A DNA stretch of 62,002 nt from Planctomycetota bacterium (GTDB lineage: Bacteria > Planctomycetota > UBA1135 > GCA-002686595). The stretch is taken from the NCBI GenBank assembly GCA_016220085.1, contig JACRIN010000078.1, forward strand, positions 1 to 62,002, given 5' to 3'. Within the stretch, counting starts at the first letter, position 1; each line of letters opens with the position of its first letter. Below, piece by piece: positions 53,611 to 62,002 of the stretch. The notes below the pieces were generated by a model that was not told where the DNA came from, did not search any database, and worked only from the letters and a program-made list of their open reading frames with translations. The position numbers and the translations under genes are program-made.

Positions 53611-53616
53611 TAAGCT
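53611..53616 (+). promoter_or_regulatory. -10 candidate TAAGCT for the sulfatase gene
   Basis: GGTAAGCTCC lies about 85 bases before the sulfatase ATG. No -35 box is evident. Confidence 0.3.
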
Positions 53617-53700
53617 CCGCGCGTCCTGCGCCCGTTCCCCGACGAGCGCGCCTCGAAGTCTCGCGCTCCGCACCTCGTCTTTCCTCGGAACCGCGTCGCC

Positions 53701-55854
53701 ATGGAGACTTCGATCGTTCGCGCGCTGCGCGGCCTGCTCGTCGCCGCGTGCGCATGGCTCGCGAGTTCGACGGCGAGCGCGCAGCAGCTCGTCGGGCCCG
53801 TGGGCGCCAAACGCGCGGTCGCCACGCCGCCGGAGCCGCTCGATGTGCTCGTGGTCGTGCTCGACGACGTCGGCGTCGATCAAGTCGGTGCGTACGCGGC
53901 CTCGTACCCGACCACGCCGCAGCCGTGCACGCCGAACCTCGACGATCTCGCCGCGCGCGGAGTCCGCTTCACCAACGGGTGGGTGAGCCCGCTCTGCACG
54001 CCGTCGCGCGCGATGCTGCTGACGGGCCGGCCCGCGCAGCGCGTCGGAACCGGCACGGTCACGATGATCGCGTCGACGACGCAGAACGGCGTTCCGACGA
54101 ACGTGCCGACGCTCGCGGATCTGTTTCAAGCCCAAGCACCGACCGTCGCGTGCACCGCGGCGCTCGGGAAGTGGCACCTCGCCGACGCGGGCCAGTTGCC
54201 GAACCATCCGCTCGACCTCGGCTTCGCGGCGTGGAGCGGCTCGTTCTTCAACCTCAACGTGAAGCCGTCGGAGTCGCCGCTCTGTTTCGACGTCTCGTAC
54301 TGCGACTGGTGCAAGCACTCGGTCGACGCCCAGGGCTCGCTCGCGTTCCCGCACCACACGAACTACGCGACGGTCGACACGACCGAGGACGCGCTGACCG
54401 CGTTGACGCAGTTTCAGGGGCTCTCGATCCCCTGGCTGTTGTACGTCTCGTACAACTCGACGCACCTGCCGTTCGATTGTCCGCAGACGTGCTCGCATCC
54501 GTGCCCGACCACAACCTGCGGCTGGTGCAACAGTTGTCCGGCGACCGGCGACGATTTCGGCGAGTCGCGCGCGATGACCGAAGTGCTCGATGCCGAGCTC
54601 GGTCGGCTCCTCGCGCACGTCGATTTCTCGCGCACGGCGATCATCGTGCTCTCGGACAACGGCACGCAGCCCTCCGCGGTCGTTCCGCCGTTCGATCCGT
54701 TCCACTCGAAGGTCACGCCGTACCAGGGCGGCATCAACGTTCCGTTGGTCGTCTGGGCGCCGCGCTGCGAGGCGGTCGGCGGGCGCACGTGCGACGAGCT
54801 CGTCAGCGTGACCGACGTGTTCGCGACCGCCGCCGATTTCGCACAGCTCGTGCTCGCGCCCGATCCGTTGCGCGACTCGGTGTCGCTCGCGCAGTACGTC
54901 GACGACCGCTACGACCTTTCGGGCGGCACGCCGCGCACGCACGTCTACTCGGAGATGTTCGACCCGAACTTCGTCGCGGACGCCGAGGGCCACGCACCGC
55001 CGGAGTACGCGGCGCGCATCCACGTGCGCGCGGTGCGCAACGGCCGCTACAAGCTCATCGAGAAGAACCGCTACCTCCCGACGATCGGCGGGACGCCGAA
55101 CGGGACGGCCCTCGAGCTGTACGAGCTCTCGCACGGCGTCGCGCCCGAGGATCCCGCGTTCGGCCCCGATCCGTTCGAGCAGCACGACTTGCTCGCGGGG
55201 CCGGGACCGCTCGCGCCCGACGCGCAGGCCGCGTTCGACGAGCTGCGCGCCGTGCTGAGCGACACCTATCCGGCGCTGCGCTGCGGTCTGCGCGCCACCG
55301 GTTCGAGCGCGGCGGTGCGCGACGCGAGCGGTACGTCGTGCTCGCCGGGCCCGCTGACGGTCGGGTTCTGGACCGACGGCTTCGGCGACACGCAGGTCGC
55401 GCGCTCGTACCTCGATTTCGAGCTCTCGACGCTGCCGGTCGGCGCGCGCGTGCTCGACGCGGAGCTCGTTCTGCACGTCGATTCCTCCGCGAGCTCGCCG
55501 TCGACCGCGGTCGCGTCGGTCCCGCTCGCCATGCCGACGCCGCAGTACACGTGCGTTCCGGGGCACGGTCTCTTCGAAGCAGGCTCCGTGCCGGCGTGGA
55601 GTTCCGTCGCCGACTGGCCGCCGGTCGGAGTCGCGAAGCGCGCTCCGCTGGGCGCCGCCGCCGGGATCGAGATCGCGTCGATCCTCTGCGACGCCGCGTC
55701 GGCGCAGCGGATCCCGGTGTTCTCGGTCGGCTTGCGATTCGAGTTCGAAGCGCCACCGGTGTCCGACTTCCTGGTGCTCGCCCATCCCCAGGGGCCGCGC
55801 CCGCCGCTGTTGCGGGCGTTCTACGCGTCGAGCGTGCCGCTGTCGTGCCCCTGA
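53701..55854 (+). CDS. Secreted sulfatase with Cys-rich insert
   Basis: This 717-residue protein has a Sec signal ending STASAQQ. The S1 sulfatase core shows the metal pair in VVLDDVG (about 53), the formylglycine site CTPSRAMLLTGR (Cys about 100), GKWHL (about 158) and SDNGT (about 319). The Cys-type site needs a formylglycine-generating enzyme, which is not in the window. An insert at about 190-285 holds paired cysteines (SYCDWCKHS, CPQTCSHPCPTTTCGWCNSC). After about residue 530 a separate beta domain follows, and the chain ends VPLSCP. Substrates are sulfated polysaccharides or steroids, not determinable here. Confidence 0.92.
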   Translation: METSIVRALRGLLVAACAWLASSTASAQQLVGPVGAKRAVATPPEPLDVLVVVLDDVGVDQVGAYAASYPTTPQPCTPNLDDLAARGVRFTNGWVSPLCTPSRAMLLTGRPAQRVGTGTVTMIASTTQNGVPTNVPTLADLFQAQAPTVACTAALGKWHLADAGQLPNHPLDLGFAAWSGSFFNLNVKPSESPLCFDVSYCDWCKHSVDAQGSLAFPHHTNYATVDTTEDALTALTQFQGLSIPWLLYVSYNSTHLPFDCPQTCSHPCPTTTCGWCNSCPATGDDFGESRAMTEVLDAELGRLLAHVDFSRTAIIVLSDNGTQPSAVVPPFDPFHSKVTPYQGGINVPLVVWAPRCEAVGGRTCDELVSVTDVFATAADFAQLVLAPDPLRDSVSLAQYVDDRYDLSGGTPRTHVYSEMFDPNFVADAEGHAPPEYAARIHVRAVRNGRYKLIEKNRYLPTIGGTPNGTALELYELSHGVAPEDPAFGPDPFEQHDLLAGPGPLAPDAQAAFDELRAVLSDTYPALRCGLRATGSSAAVRDASGTSCSPGPLTVGFWTDGFGDTQVARSYLDFELSTLPVGARVLDAELVLHVDSSASSPSTAVASVPLAMPTPQYTCVPGHGLFEAGSVPAWSSVADWPPVGVAKRAPLGAAAGIEIASILCDAASAQRIPVFSVGLRFEFEAPPVSDFLVLAHPQGPRPPLLRAFYASSVPLSCP

Positions 55855-55954
55855 CTCGCGTGCGAGTCGAGGTGAAGGCGGCAGATCGCGCGCGAGTCGG
55901 CGTGAAGGCTACGACGCGCGCGCGAGTCGACGGGAGGGCCGGAGCTCGACCTGC

Positions 55955-56185
55955 TCACGCCTCCGATTCGCGCACCATCAGCACGTAGAGCTCCTCGACC
56001 TTCGCGCGCGCCCACGGCGTCTTGCGCAGGAACTTGAGACTCGATCCGACGCTCGGCTCGTGCGTGAAGCAACGGATCTTGATGCGCTCGCCGAGCTCCG
56101 CCCATCCGTAGCGCGCTTCGAGCTCGGTGACGATGCGCTCGAGCGTGACGCCGTGCAGTGGATCGTGGTGACGCTGGGGGGCCAT
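55955..56185 (-). CDS. VF530/DUF2132 family DNA-binding-like protein
   Basis: This 76-residue protein is almost entirely the VF530 domain. It reads [20 protein letters not shown], then [20 protein letters not shown] and [20 protein letters not shown]. The fold is a small helical domain with no established role. A TAGACT box lies nine bases before the ATG (minus strand, 56195-56200), giving a leader of only two to three bases. The next minus-strand gene's stop overlaps this box. Confidence 0.92.
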   Translation of the reverse strand: MAPQRHHDPLHGVTLERIVTELEARYGWAELGERIKIRCFTHEPSVGSSLKFLRKTPWARAKVEELYVLMVRESEA

Positions 56186-56194
56186 GGGCGAACG

Positions 56195-56200
56195 AGTCTA
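56195..56200 (-). promoter_or_regulatory. -10 box TAGACT, nearly leaderless
   Basis: On the minus strand TAGACT is followed by CGTTCGCCC and the ATG of the VF530 gene. The first three bases are the stop codon of the upstream lipoprotein gene. Confidence 0.4.
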
Positions 56201-56371
56201 GCGGGTCGACGCGCTCGGCGCCGCGAGCCCGCGCGGCACCGTGATCTGCTCCCGCTGGGACTCGGTGAGGTGGGCCATCAGCGCGTCGTCGGTGACCGGT
56301 TCCTTCGGAAGGCCGGAGCAAGCACCGAGGACGAGGCTTGTGACGAGGGCGGTGCGGTGGAGGACGTTCAT
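56198..56371 (-). CDS. Very small lipoprotein
   Basis: This 57-residue protein reads MNVLHRTALVTSLVLGACSG, with a lipobox LGAC (Cys 18), then a 39-residue hydrophilic tail (KEPVTDDALMAHLTESQREQ). The mature part could form one helix. The TAG stop is shared with the -10 box of the next gene. It is short but the lipobox is good. Confidence 0.65.
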   Translation of the reverse strand: MNVLHRTALVTSLVLGACSGLPKEPVTDDALMAHLTESQREQITVPRGLAAPSASTR

Positions 56372-56681
56372 GGAGACTCTTTCGTGTGCACCCAACGATT
56401 CGGGCGTGGACTCTCCTGGTCCACGAAGCCGTGCGTGGCGCGTCGACAGTGACCCGGATGCGAGCACCCAGTTCTCGGTAGTGCGCGTCGCGGCAGCGCG
56501 GACGCCCGTGCCGAGTCGATGCCGACCCCGCGCCGTGCGCGAGTGGCTCGACGCGGTGGACGCGAGGCGGAGCAGACGCGACGATCCCGGCTCCTCGCGG
56601 GTCGCCGTGCGTCGAATGGGCACGCTCGGTCGGCGCGTCCAGGGCGTCCGTCCCTCCCTCGACTTCGACCTGCGCCGTTCC
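56372..56681. other. Intergenic region between divergent genes
   Basis: These 310 bases between the small lipoprotein gene and the GNAT gene hold no feature that I can support. Confidence 0.4.
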
Positions 56682-57215
56682 ATGGAACCACCGGACTCCA
56701 CCGCGACCACGACGATCCGCACCGAGCGGCTCGTCTTGCGTCGAGCGCGCGCGAGCGATCTCCAGGAGATCCACGCGGTGCTCTCCGATCCGACCGCGAT
56801 GCGCTACTGGTCGACGCCGCCGCATCGGACGCTCTCCGAGACCGAGCACTGGCTCACGAAGATGCTCGCGTGCGACGGCGACGACTTCGTGGTGACGTTC
56901 GAGGGGCGCGTGCTCGGCAAGGCGGGCCTTTTTCGCGATCCGGAGGTCGGCTTCATCCTGCATTCGAGCTTCACGCGCCGCGGCTTCGGCGTCGAAGCGG
57001 TGCGCGCCGTCGTCGCGCGCGCGTTCGACGTGCGCGGGCTCGCGCTCGCCCGAGCGGACGTCGATCCGCGCAACACGGCGTCGTTGAAGCTGCTCGCCCG
57101 CGTCGGTTTCGTCGAAGTCGGGCGCAAGAGAGGCACTTGGCAGGTCGGCGACGAGCTCTGCGACAGCGTCTATCTCGAGCTCACGCCCGAACACTTCCGC
57201 GCTGCTCACGGTTGA
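56682..57215 (+). CDS. RimJ/RimL-type GNAT acetyltransferase
   Basis: This 177-residue protein has the Acetyltransf_3 pattern: TIRTERLVLRRARASDLQEIHAVL at the start, a LSDPTAMRYWSTPPH segment, the CoA loop FTRRGFGVEAVRAVVARAF and DPRNTASLKLLARVGFVEVG near the end. It N-acetylates an amine, such as a protein N-terminus or small molecule. ATG 56682 starts five residues before the family alignment begins. It converges on the cupin gene, with a stem-loop between them. Confidence 0.9.
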   Translation: MEPPDSTATTTIRTERLVLRRARASDLQEIHAVLSDPTAMRYWSTPPHRTLSETEHWLTKMLACDGDDFVVTFEGRVLGKAGLFRDPEVGFILHSSFTRRGFGVEAVRAVVARAFDVRGLALARADVDPRNTASLKLLARVGFVEVGRKRGTWQVGDELCDSVYLELTPEHFRAAHG

Positions 57216-57321
57216 GCGCTCGGCCGAGCGAGTCGCGCCGACCGCGCGAGCCGCGCGGCGGATCGAACTGCGCCGGTCGCGCGCGAGCTGCTCGGCCGGC
57301 CGAACCGCCCCGGTGGATGCA

Positions 57322-57359
57322 CAGCGGGCTCCGACGGCGGCGACCGTCGGAGCCCGCTG
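57322..57359. terminator. Bidirectional terminator stem-loop
   Basis: A perfect 16-bp stem (57322-57337 with 57344-57359) with a six-base loop lies between the convergent GNAT and cupin genes. There is no T tract, so it may only stop or protect 3' ends. Confidence 0.7.
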
Positions 57360-57373
57360 CTCAGAGCGCGATT

Positions 57374-57841
57374 TCAGCGGTCGAACATCACGTCGCCGCC
57401 GGGATCGAGCTCGAGGCTGCCCGCGCAGCAGCAGTAGCACATCGTCGCGCCGAACGGCCCGACCTGGAACGAGTACGGCTTGCCGCGCGGGATGAACATC
57501 CAATCGCCGGCGACGAGCTCCTGCCCGTTGTAGAGGATCGAACCGCCCGCGATGAAGCGGATGCCGGCGCCTTCCTTGTGCGAGTGCTTCTTCATCACGG
57601 CGCCGGGATTGCCGACGGAGATGAACAGCTGCGACGATTCCATCACGAACGGCAACTGCCACTTGCGGAAGCCGTCGGGGATGTTGTCGATCGCGAGCAG
57701 GTTGGCGAGCTTGACCGCATCGCGGTCTTTCGACGTCAGGATACGACTGCGGAGCTTCCCCTTCGCCTTCTCGAGCGCGGCGGCGACGCGTTGCGTGTTT
57801 TCGTCGAAAGTGAGCTTGTTGGGATTGAACGCCTTGGCCAA
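57374..57841 (-). CDS. Cupin-domain protein
   Basis: This 155-residue protein has a helical N-terminal part (FNPNKLTFDENTQRVAAALE, LTSKDRDAVKLANLLAID) and a C-terminal cupin barrel. Cupin motif 1 is MKKHSHKEGAGIRFIAGGSI and motif 2 GDWMFIPRGKPYSF. His residues in HSH and the Glu that follows could bind a metal. The end carries a dense cysteine cluster, MCYCCCAGS. I chose TTG 57841 because GGGGAGAAG lies eight bases upstream; ATG and GTG codons further upstream lead through a minisatellite. Function unknown. Confidence 0.82.
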   Translation of the reverse strand: MAKAFNPNKLTFDENTQRVAAALEKAKGKLRSRILTSKDRDAVKLANLLAIDNIPDGFRKWQLPFVMESSQLFISVGNPGAVMKKHSHKEGAGIRFIAGGSILYNGQELVAGDWMFIPRGKPYSFQVGPFGATMCYCCCAGSLELDPGGDVMFDR

Positions 57842-57991
57842 GGAATCTTCTCCCCGGGGGGACGGGTGGCGAGCTCCGCGGAGGCGCAAAGTGCGCGCCG
57901 CGACCGACGGAGCTCCGCCGCGATTCCTTCCCCAGGGGCACGAGCAAACGGGTGGCACGCGTGATCCGCGGGGATCCGGCGCGAGGTGCCG

Positions 57992-58082
57992 GCGCGAGAA
58001 GCGAGCGCGAGAAGCGAGCGCGAGAAGCGAGTGCGAGAAGCGAGTGCGAGAAGCGAGTGCGAGCGACGGGCGCGAGAACCGG
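57992..58082. repeat. 13-bp minisatellite, seven copies
   Basis: Unit GCGCGAGAAGCGA occurs three times, then GTGCGAGAAGCGA twice, then two degenerate copies. It sits between the cupin gene and the broken S74 gene. Confidence 0.9.
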
Positions 58083-58130
58083 TCGGGCTCGTCCCCGCGA
58101 CCGCGGTCGCGCGAAGGCGCGGTGACCGGG

Positions 58131-58654
58131 TGCGGACTTGCTATCGGGACCACTTCGACGGCGCACGCGCTCGGTCTCGTCGGCGACATGCGCGGCTCGG
58201 GCCGCTTCGCGGTCGGCAACGCGTCGACGATCGGCTTCGCCGGCGCGTACGACGCGGTCGCCGCCCCCTCGTCGGCGATCCAAGACTCCTCGAGCAGCCA
58301 GGAATGGCCGCAGTTGCGCTCCTACTTCTGGCTCGATCCGAGCCACGGCCTCACCGGCGCGGACGCAACGTGGATCTACAGCCATGACTTCGACGTGCTC
58401 ATCCCGGCGAGCAACGCGCGGGACTTCGAGGACGTCCAAGGCTCGAGGCGGTCGATGTCGTGCACTACCGCTACAAGGACGACGATCACCGGCACCTCGG
58501 CGTGATCGCGGAGGAGAGCCCGACCGATATCCTTGCGCGCGACGGAAAGGGCGTGAGCCTCGGCGACTACTCCGCGTTCCTGCTCGCCGGGCTCGAGGCG
58601 CAGCAAGTGGAGCTCACCGAGCTGCCAGCGCGCTTGGATCGCGAAGGGCACTGA
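58131..58654 (+). pseudogene. Frameshifted, 5'-truncated S74 (tail-fibre autochaperone) gene
   Basis: Frame 1 (58131 to about 58440) reads LAIGTTSTAHALGLVGDMRG, then FAVGNASTIGFAGAYDAV and WIYSHDFDVLIPASNARDFE. The matching continuation, LEAVDVVHYRYKDDDHRHLG and VIAEESPTDILARDGKGVSL, is in another frame ending at 58654. The switch lies near 58437-58441 (GTCCAAGGCTCGAG) and is explained by one missing base. The C-terminal part is the Peptidase_S74 intramolecular chaperone typical of tail fibres and planctomycete surface proteins. No start or signal peptide is found upstream, where the minisatellite begins. Confidence 0.8.
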
Positions 58655-58962
58655 GCCGCAAGTCGTGGAGCCACACCGCGCGTCGCTCAGGCAGCGTTGC
58701 CGAGCGACGCGCGGTCGTTTGCGTTCGAGGCGAGCGAGCTTCCGAGCGCGAAGCGACGCGGGTGAGCGGATTTCGACGGAACCTCGCGCCGACGGCGTTC
58801 GTCGCGCAGCGCGCGCGTGCGTACGTCCGCACTGCGCACTGCGCGCATCGGCCGTTGCGGCGTCCGCGGACATACAATCGACGTGACCAACTCGGAGCGC
58901 GCGTCCGCATCGATCCGCGCTCCGGAGCTCCTCCGTCCTCGACTTCTGCTCGGGATTCCTCC

Positions 58963-61956
58963 ATGCACTCGCGATTGATCCAAGGGCTCGCGCTCCTCAC
59001 TTGCGCGACGGCGTTCGCCGGCGCGCGCACCTCGTTCGCCGGCTCGGACGCCGGGTCCGGGTGGTTCCCGGTCCAAGCCGCGCTCGCCGATTGGCGCGCC
59101 GAGCACGGCGCCGCGTGGCAAGTCCACTTCGACGATCAAGTCGGCTTCGCGCGCTTCGTGTTCGGCGGATCCGCGCCGTCCGCGCTCCGCCCGCGCGACG
59201 ACGCCGACTGGTACAGCGCCGCGCGCGCGGCGGTCGCGGCGACGCAGCCGTTGCACGGCGTCGACACGCTCGGGCTCGTCGAGGAGCGCGTGCTCTTCCT
59301 GCCGCTCTCGCACGGGGGTAGCAACGACAAGCTGACCGTGCAGTTCCGCCAAGCGAAGGACGGCGTGCCGGTGCTCGACGGCTGCACCGACGTGCTCTTC
59401 GACCTGGCGGGCAACGTGCTCTCCGTCGACACGACCGCGGTGCGCGGGCTCGCGAAGGTGTCGACCAAGCCGTCGCTCTCCGCCGAGCGCGCGACCAAGC
59501 TCTCGACCGATTGGTTCGGCGACGATACCGGGCTCCGTCCGACGTCGGTGTCGGCACCCGAGCTCGTGATCGATCAACCGCTCGTCGGCAAGTTCCGCGT
59601 GCCGACGCTCGCGTGGCAGGTCGACGTCCACTACGAGGTCGACGGTTTCCGCCCCGAGGGTTTCGCGTATCGCGTCGACGCGTTCACCGGAGCGCGCGCG
59701 AGCCGCGCCGCGACCGTGCACCACGACGTGTCGGGCACGGTGAAGTCGTTCGCGACGCCGGGGCTGATGCCGGACGTGCCGTCGAACCCCGCGACATCGC
59801 AAGCGCTGCCGGCGATCACGGTCACGAGCTCGTTCGGCAACGTCGTCGCCGACGCGAACGGCAACTTCACGATACCCGGCGCGAGCGCACCGCTCGCGGT
59901 GCAAGTGCGCTACCAAGGCACGTTCTCGACGGTCAACAACGTCGCTGGCTCGAGCTACGTGCTGAGCACGAACGCGGCGTCGCCGTCGGGCAACACGCTG
60001 ACGATGAACTCGCCCGCGACCGGCACGACGACGGCGCAAGCGAACGCGTTCCTCTGGACCAACAAGCTGCGCAACTGGGTCCGCGCGGTGAATCCGACCG
60101 ACACGACGGCGGACTTCCTCGCGACGTCGAACGTCAATCTGAGCTCGACCTGCAACGCGTACTTCAACGGCAGCTCGGTCAACTTCTTCCTGCCCGGCGG
60201 CGGTTGCCCGAACACCTCGTACTCGACCGTGATCGCCCACGAGCTCGGTCACTGGTACAACGTCCGCTACGGCAGCGGCAACGGCGCCGACGGCTTCGGC
60301 GAGGGCAACGCGGACGTGTTCGCGATGTACCTGGTCAACGACCCGGTGGTCGCGGACGACTTTTTCGGCGCGGGCAGCTACATCCGCTCGGGCCTGAATT
60401 CGCGGCAGTTCTGCGGCGACACCAACGGCGGTTGCTACGGCGAGGTGCACGCCGACGGCGAGGTGCTGATGGGCGCGCTCTGGAAGGTGCGCACTCGCTT
60501 GCAGACCTCGCTCGGTCAGAGCGCCGGCTCCTTGGCCGCCGACACGCTCTTCAACGGCTGGATGAACGCGTACAACGATTCGCAGATCAAGTCGCTGATC
60601 GAGATCCACTGGCTGACGCTCGACGACGACGACGGCGACGTCACCAACGGCACGCCGAACTTCAACCCGATCGACCTCGGCTTCCGCGATCAAGGGTTCC
60701 CGGGCTATGCGCTGTCGTTCGTCACGCTGTCGAACGTGACGTCGATTCCGTCCGCCGCGGGAGTCGGACCGTTCAACGTCAGCGCCGACGCGGTCGCGAA
60801 GAACCTGCAGCCGGTCGCTTCGATGGCGATCCAGTGGCGCTCGCAGGGCTCGGCGACGTTCCAGACGGCGCCGATGACGCACGGGTCAGGCAACACCTGG
60901 ACCGGGACGGTGCCGCCGCAGCCGTGCCCGTCGACGCTCGAGTACTACGTGATCGGGACCGACAGCGTCGGCAAGACCGGCACGTTCCCCGACCAGGCGC
61001 CGACGTACCTGAGCTCCGCGTTGATGACGAATTCGGTCTCGATCTACTCGACTGGCTTCGAGAACGGCGCCGCGGGCTGGACGCACGGAGCGATCGCCGG
61101 CAACGACGATTGGCAGCTCTCCAGCGACGTCGGCCTCAACGTGTCCGCCGGGAAGTCCGGCGATCCGACGATTCCGGCGAGCAGCGGCAGCAACGTGTTC
61201 GGCACCGACCTCGGCGCGGGCACGAGTGATGGAGCCTACGACGCGAACCAGACGAACTGGCTGCGCTCGCCGCTGATCGATTGCTCCGGCTCGACGGAAA
61301 CGCACCTGCGCTTCAAGCGCTGGTTGAACGTCGAGCGCAGCCAGCACGATGCGGCGACGATCAGGGTCAACGGAACGTTGCTCTGGACCAACCTGGCGTA
61401 CTTCGACACGTTCGACACGTCGTGGGTGCCCGTCGACTTCGACATCTCCGCGCTCGCCGACGGCAATCCCGCGGTGCAGATCGAGTTCCGGATCAAGAGC
61501 GACGGCACCGTCGGCTACGGCGGGTGGAACCTCGACGATTTCGAGATCGTCGCGTACTCGTGCGACACCGGTTGCCCGGCGCGCATCAGCTACTGCGACG
61601 GCAAGGTCAACAGCAACGCGGAGGTCCCGACGATCGCGAGCTCGGGCACTCCGCAGCTCTCCACGCAGAACTTCTCGATCGATTTGACGTCGGGGACGCA
61701 TTCGAAGCTCGCGGTGGTCTTCTGGGGGACCGCGCCCGCGAATTCGCCGTTCCTCGGTGGCACGCTGTGCGTCAAGCCGCCGGTCGAGCGCGGCGTTCCG
61801 CTGACGACCAGCGCGACGGGCACAGCGACCTACCCGGTGCCGGTGACCGCGCTGATGGTCGGCACCACGCTCCACTATCAATGGTGGATGCGCGACCCGG
61901 CGGACGCGCAGTTCGTCGGCCTCTCCAACGGTCTGCAGGTCCAGTTCTGCAATTGA
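58963..61956 (+). CDS. Secreted HExxH metalloprotease with the shared Cys-rich C-terminal domain (paralogue 3)
   Basis: This 997-residue protein has a Sec signal (MHSRLIQGLALLTCATAFAG). An FTP-like propeptide covers about 60-260 (LSAERATKLSTDWFGD). The protease core has HELGH at about 426-430 and a downstream EGNADVFAMYL Glu as third zinc ligand, the gluzincin arrangement near M4/M36. Beta domains follow, including a MAM/jelly-roll-like region (STGFENGAAGWTHG, about 690-870). The last ~125 residues are the shared domain (SYCDGKVNSNAEVP, PFLGGTLCVKPP, WWMRDP, GLSNGLQVQFCN). It probably degrades extracellular protein. Confidence 0.9.
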   Translation: MHSRLIQGLALLTCATAFAGARTSFAGSDAGSGWFPVQAALADWRAEHGAAWQVHFDDQVGFARFVFGGSAPSALRPRDDADWYSAARAAVAATQPLHGVDTLGLVEERVLFLPLSHGGSNDKLTVQFRQAKDGVPVLDGCTDVLFDLAGNVLSVDTTAVRGLAKVSTKPSLSAERATKLSTDWFGDDTGLRPTSVSAPELVIDQPLVGKFRVPTLAWQVDVHYEVDGFRPEGFAYRVDAFTGARASRAATVHHDVSGTVKSFATPGLMPDVPSNPATSQALPAITVTSSFGNVVADANGNFTIPGASAPLAVQVRYQGTFSTVNNVAGSSYVLSTNAASPSGNTLTMNSPATGTTTAQANAFLWTNKLRNWVRAVNPTDTTADFLATSNVNLSSTCNAYFNGSSVNFFLPGGGCPNTSYSTVIAHELGHWYNVRYGSGNGADGFGEGNADVFAMYLVNDPVVADDFFGAGSYIRSGLNSRQFCGDTNGGCYGEVHADGEVLMGALWKVRTRLQTSLGQSAGSLAADTLFNGWMNAYNDSQIKSLIEIHWLTLDDDDGDVTNGTPNFNPIDLGFRDQGFPGYALSFVTLSNVTSIPSAAGVGPFNVSADAVAKNLQPVASMAIQWRSQGSATFQTAPMTHGSGNTWTGTVPPQPCPSTLEYYVIGTDSVGKTGTFPDQAPTYLSSALMTNSVSIYSTGFENGAAGWTHGAIAGNDDWQLSSDVGLNVSAGKSGDPTIPASSGSNVFGTDLGAGTSDGAYDANQTNWLRSPLIDCSGSTETHLRFKRWLNVERSQHDAATIRVNGTLLWTNLAYFDTFDTSWVPVDFDISALADGNPAVQIEFRIKSDGTVGYGGWNLDDFEIVAYSCDTGCPARISYCDGKVNSNAEVPTIASSGTPQLSTQNFSIDLTSGTHSKLAVVFWGTAPANSPFLGGTLCVKPPVERGVPLTTSATGTATYPVPVTALMVGTTLHYQWWMRDPADAQFVGLSNGLQVQFCN

Positions 61957-62002
61957 TTCGCGTGTAGCTCGGCGCGCGCTCGCGGCGGTTCGCACCGACC
62001 GC

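Overview
The window is about 62 kb of very GC-rich bacterial DNA with long, well separated genes and a strong G/C third-position bias. Gene content points to a planctomycete-like organism. It has a large serine/threonine kinase with a TPR tail next to an ECF sigma factor, giant secreted FG-GAP/VCBS proteins with UnbV/ASPIC and TPR modules, a secreted sulfatase, a tricorn-type protease, and several secreted proteins that share one Cys-rich C-terminal domain. No rRNA, tRNA, CRISPR array or intact insertion sequence was seen. The lineage is an inference from gene families; no marker gene is present.

Layout. 1-6728 (minus strand): a membrane-bound group 1 [NiFe] uptake hydrogenase operon, hupS-hupL-hupC-hupD-hypA-hypB-hypF, with hypF running off the left edge. 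The small subunit has the six-cysteine signature of oxygen-tolerant enzymes. 7314-15772: a DUF2798 membrane protein, a Tat-exported aldo/keto reductase, an RnfD/NqrB-like membrane protein fused to Sel1 repeats, an orphan SenB-like glycosyltransferase, two unknown genes, an Acg-type nitroreductase, and the C-terminal half only of a CPA2 cation/proton antiporter. 16057-21477: a tricorn-like protease, a small XRE regulator and a lipoprotein.

21799-25424 is a tight four-gene catabolic operon: a tagatose/psicose 3-epimerase-like TIM barrel, an enolase-superfamily dehydratase or racemase, a VOC protein and a D-2-hydroxyacid dehydrogenase. The last two overlap by ATGA. It probably processes a sugar or sugar acid of unknown identity. 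25547-27925 holds two secreted paralogues, one with a CxxCH haem motif. They are separated by a decayed copy of the dehydrogenase 3' end, which shows that a segment was duplicated. 28600-35684: a GNAT enzyme, a DUF4328 membrane protein, a secreted tail-fibre-like protein, and the kinase and sigma factor, which end tail to tail.

35803-39751: a DEAD-box helicase, then a YqjD/YqjE/YqjK-like envelope stress trio. 39790-44307: a GH27 alpha-galactosidase with an NPCBM domain, a structured noncoding element ending in a strong terminator, an AlkD-like repair protein whose stop codon lies in a 16-bp minisatellite, and a 379-bp element with perfect 24-bp terminal inverted repeats. 44421-51522: two giant divergent FG-GAP proteins. 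51930-62002: an XRE regulator with a palindromic operator inside its own promoter, a tRNA-dihydrouridine synthase, a sulfatase with a Cys-rich insert, small genes, a cupin, a frameshifted S74-chaperone pseudogene, and a secreted HExxH metalloprotease with the shared C-terminal domain.

Recurring themes are export (Tat, Sec, lipoproteins), redox chemistry (hydrogenase, AKR, RnfD-like, haem), short minisatellites with 9-, 13- and 16-bp units, and very short or absent 5' leaders behind TAGACT/TAGAAT-type -10 boxes.
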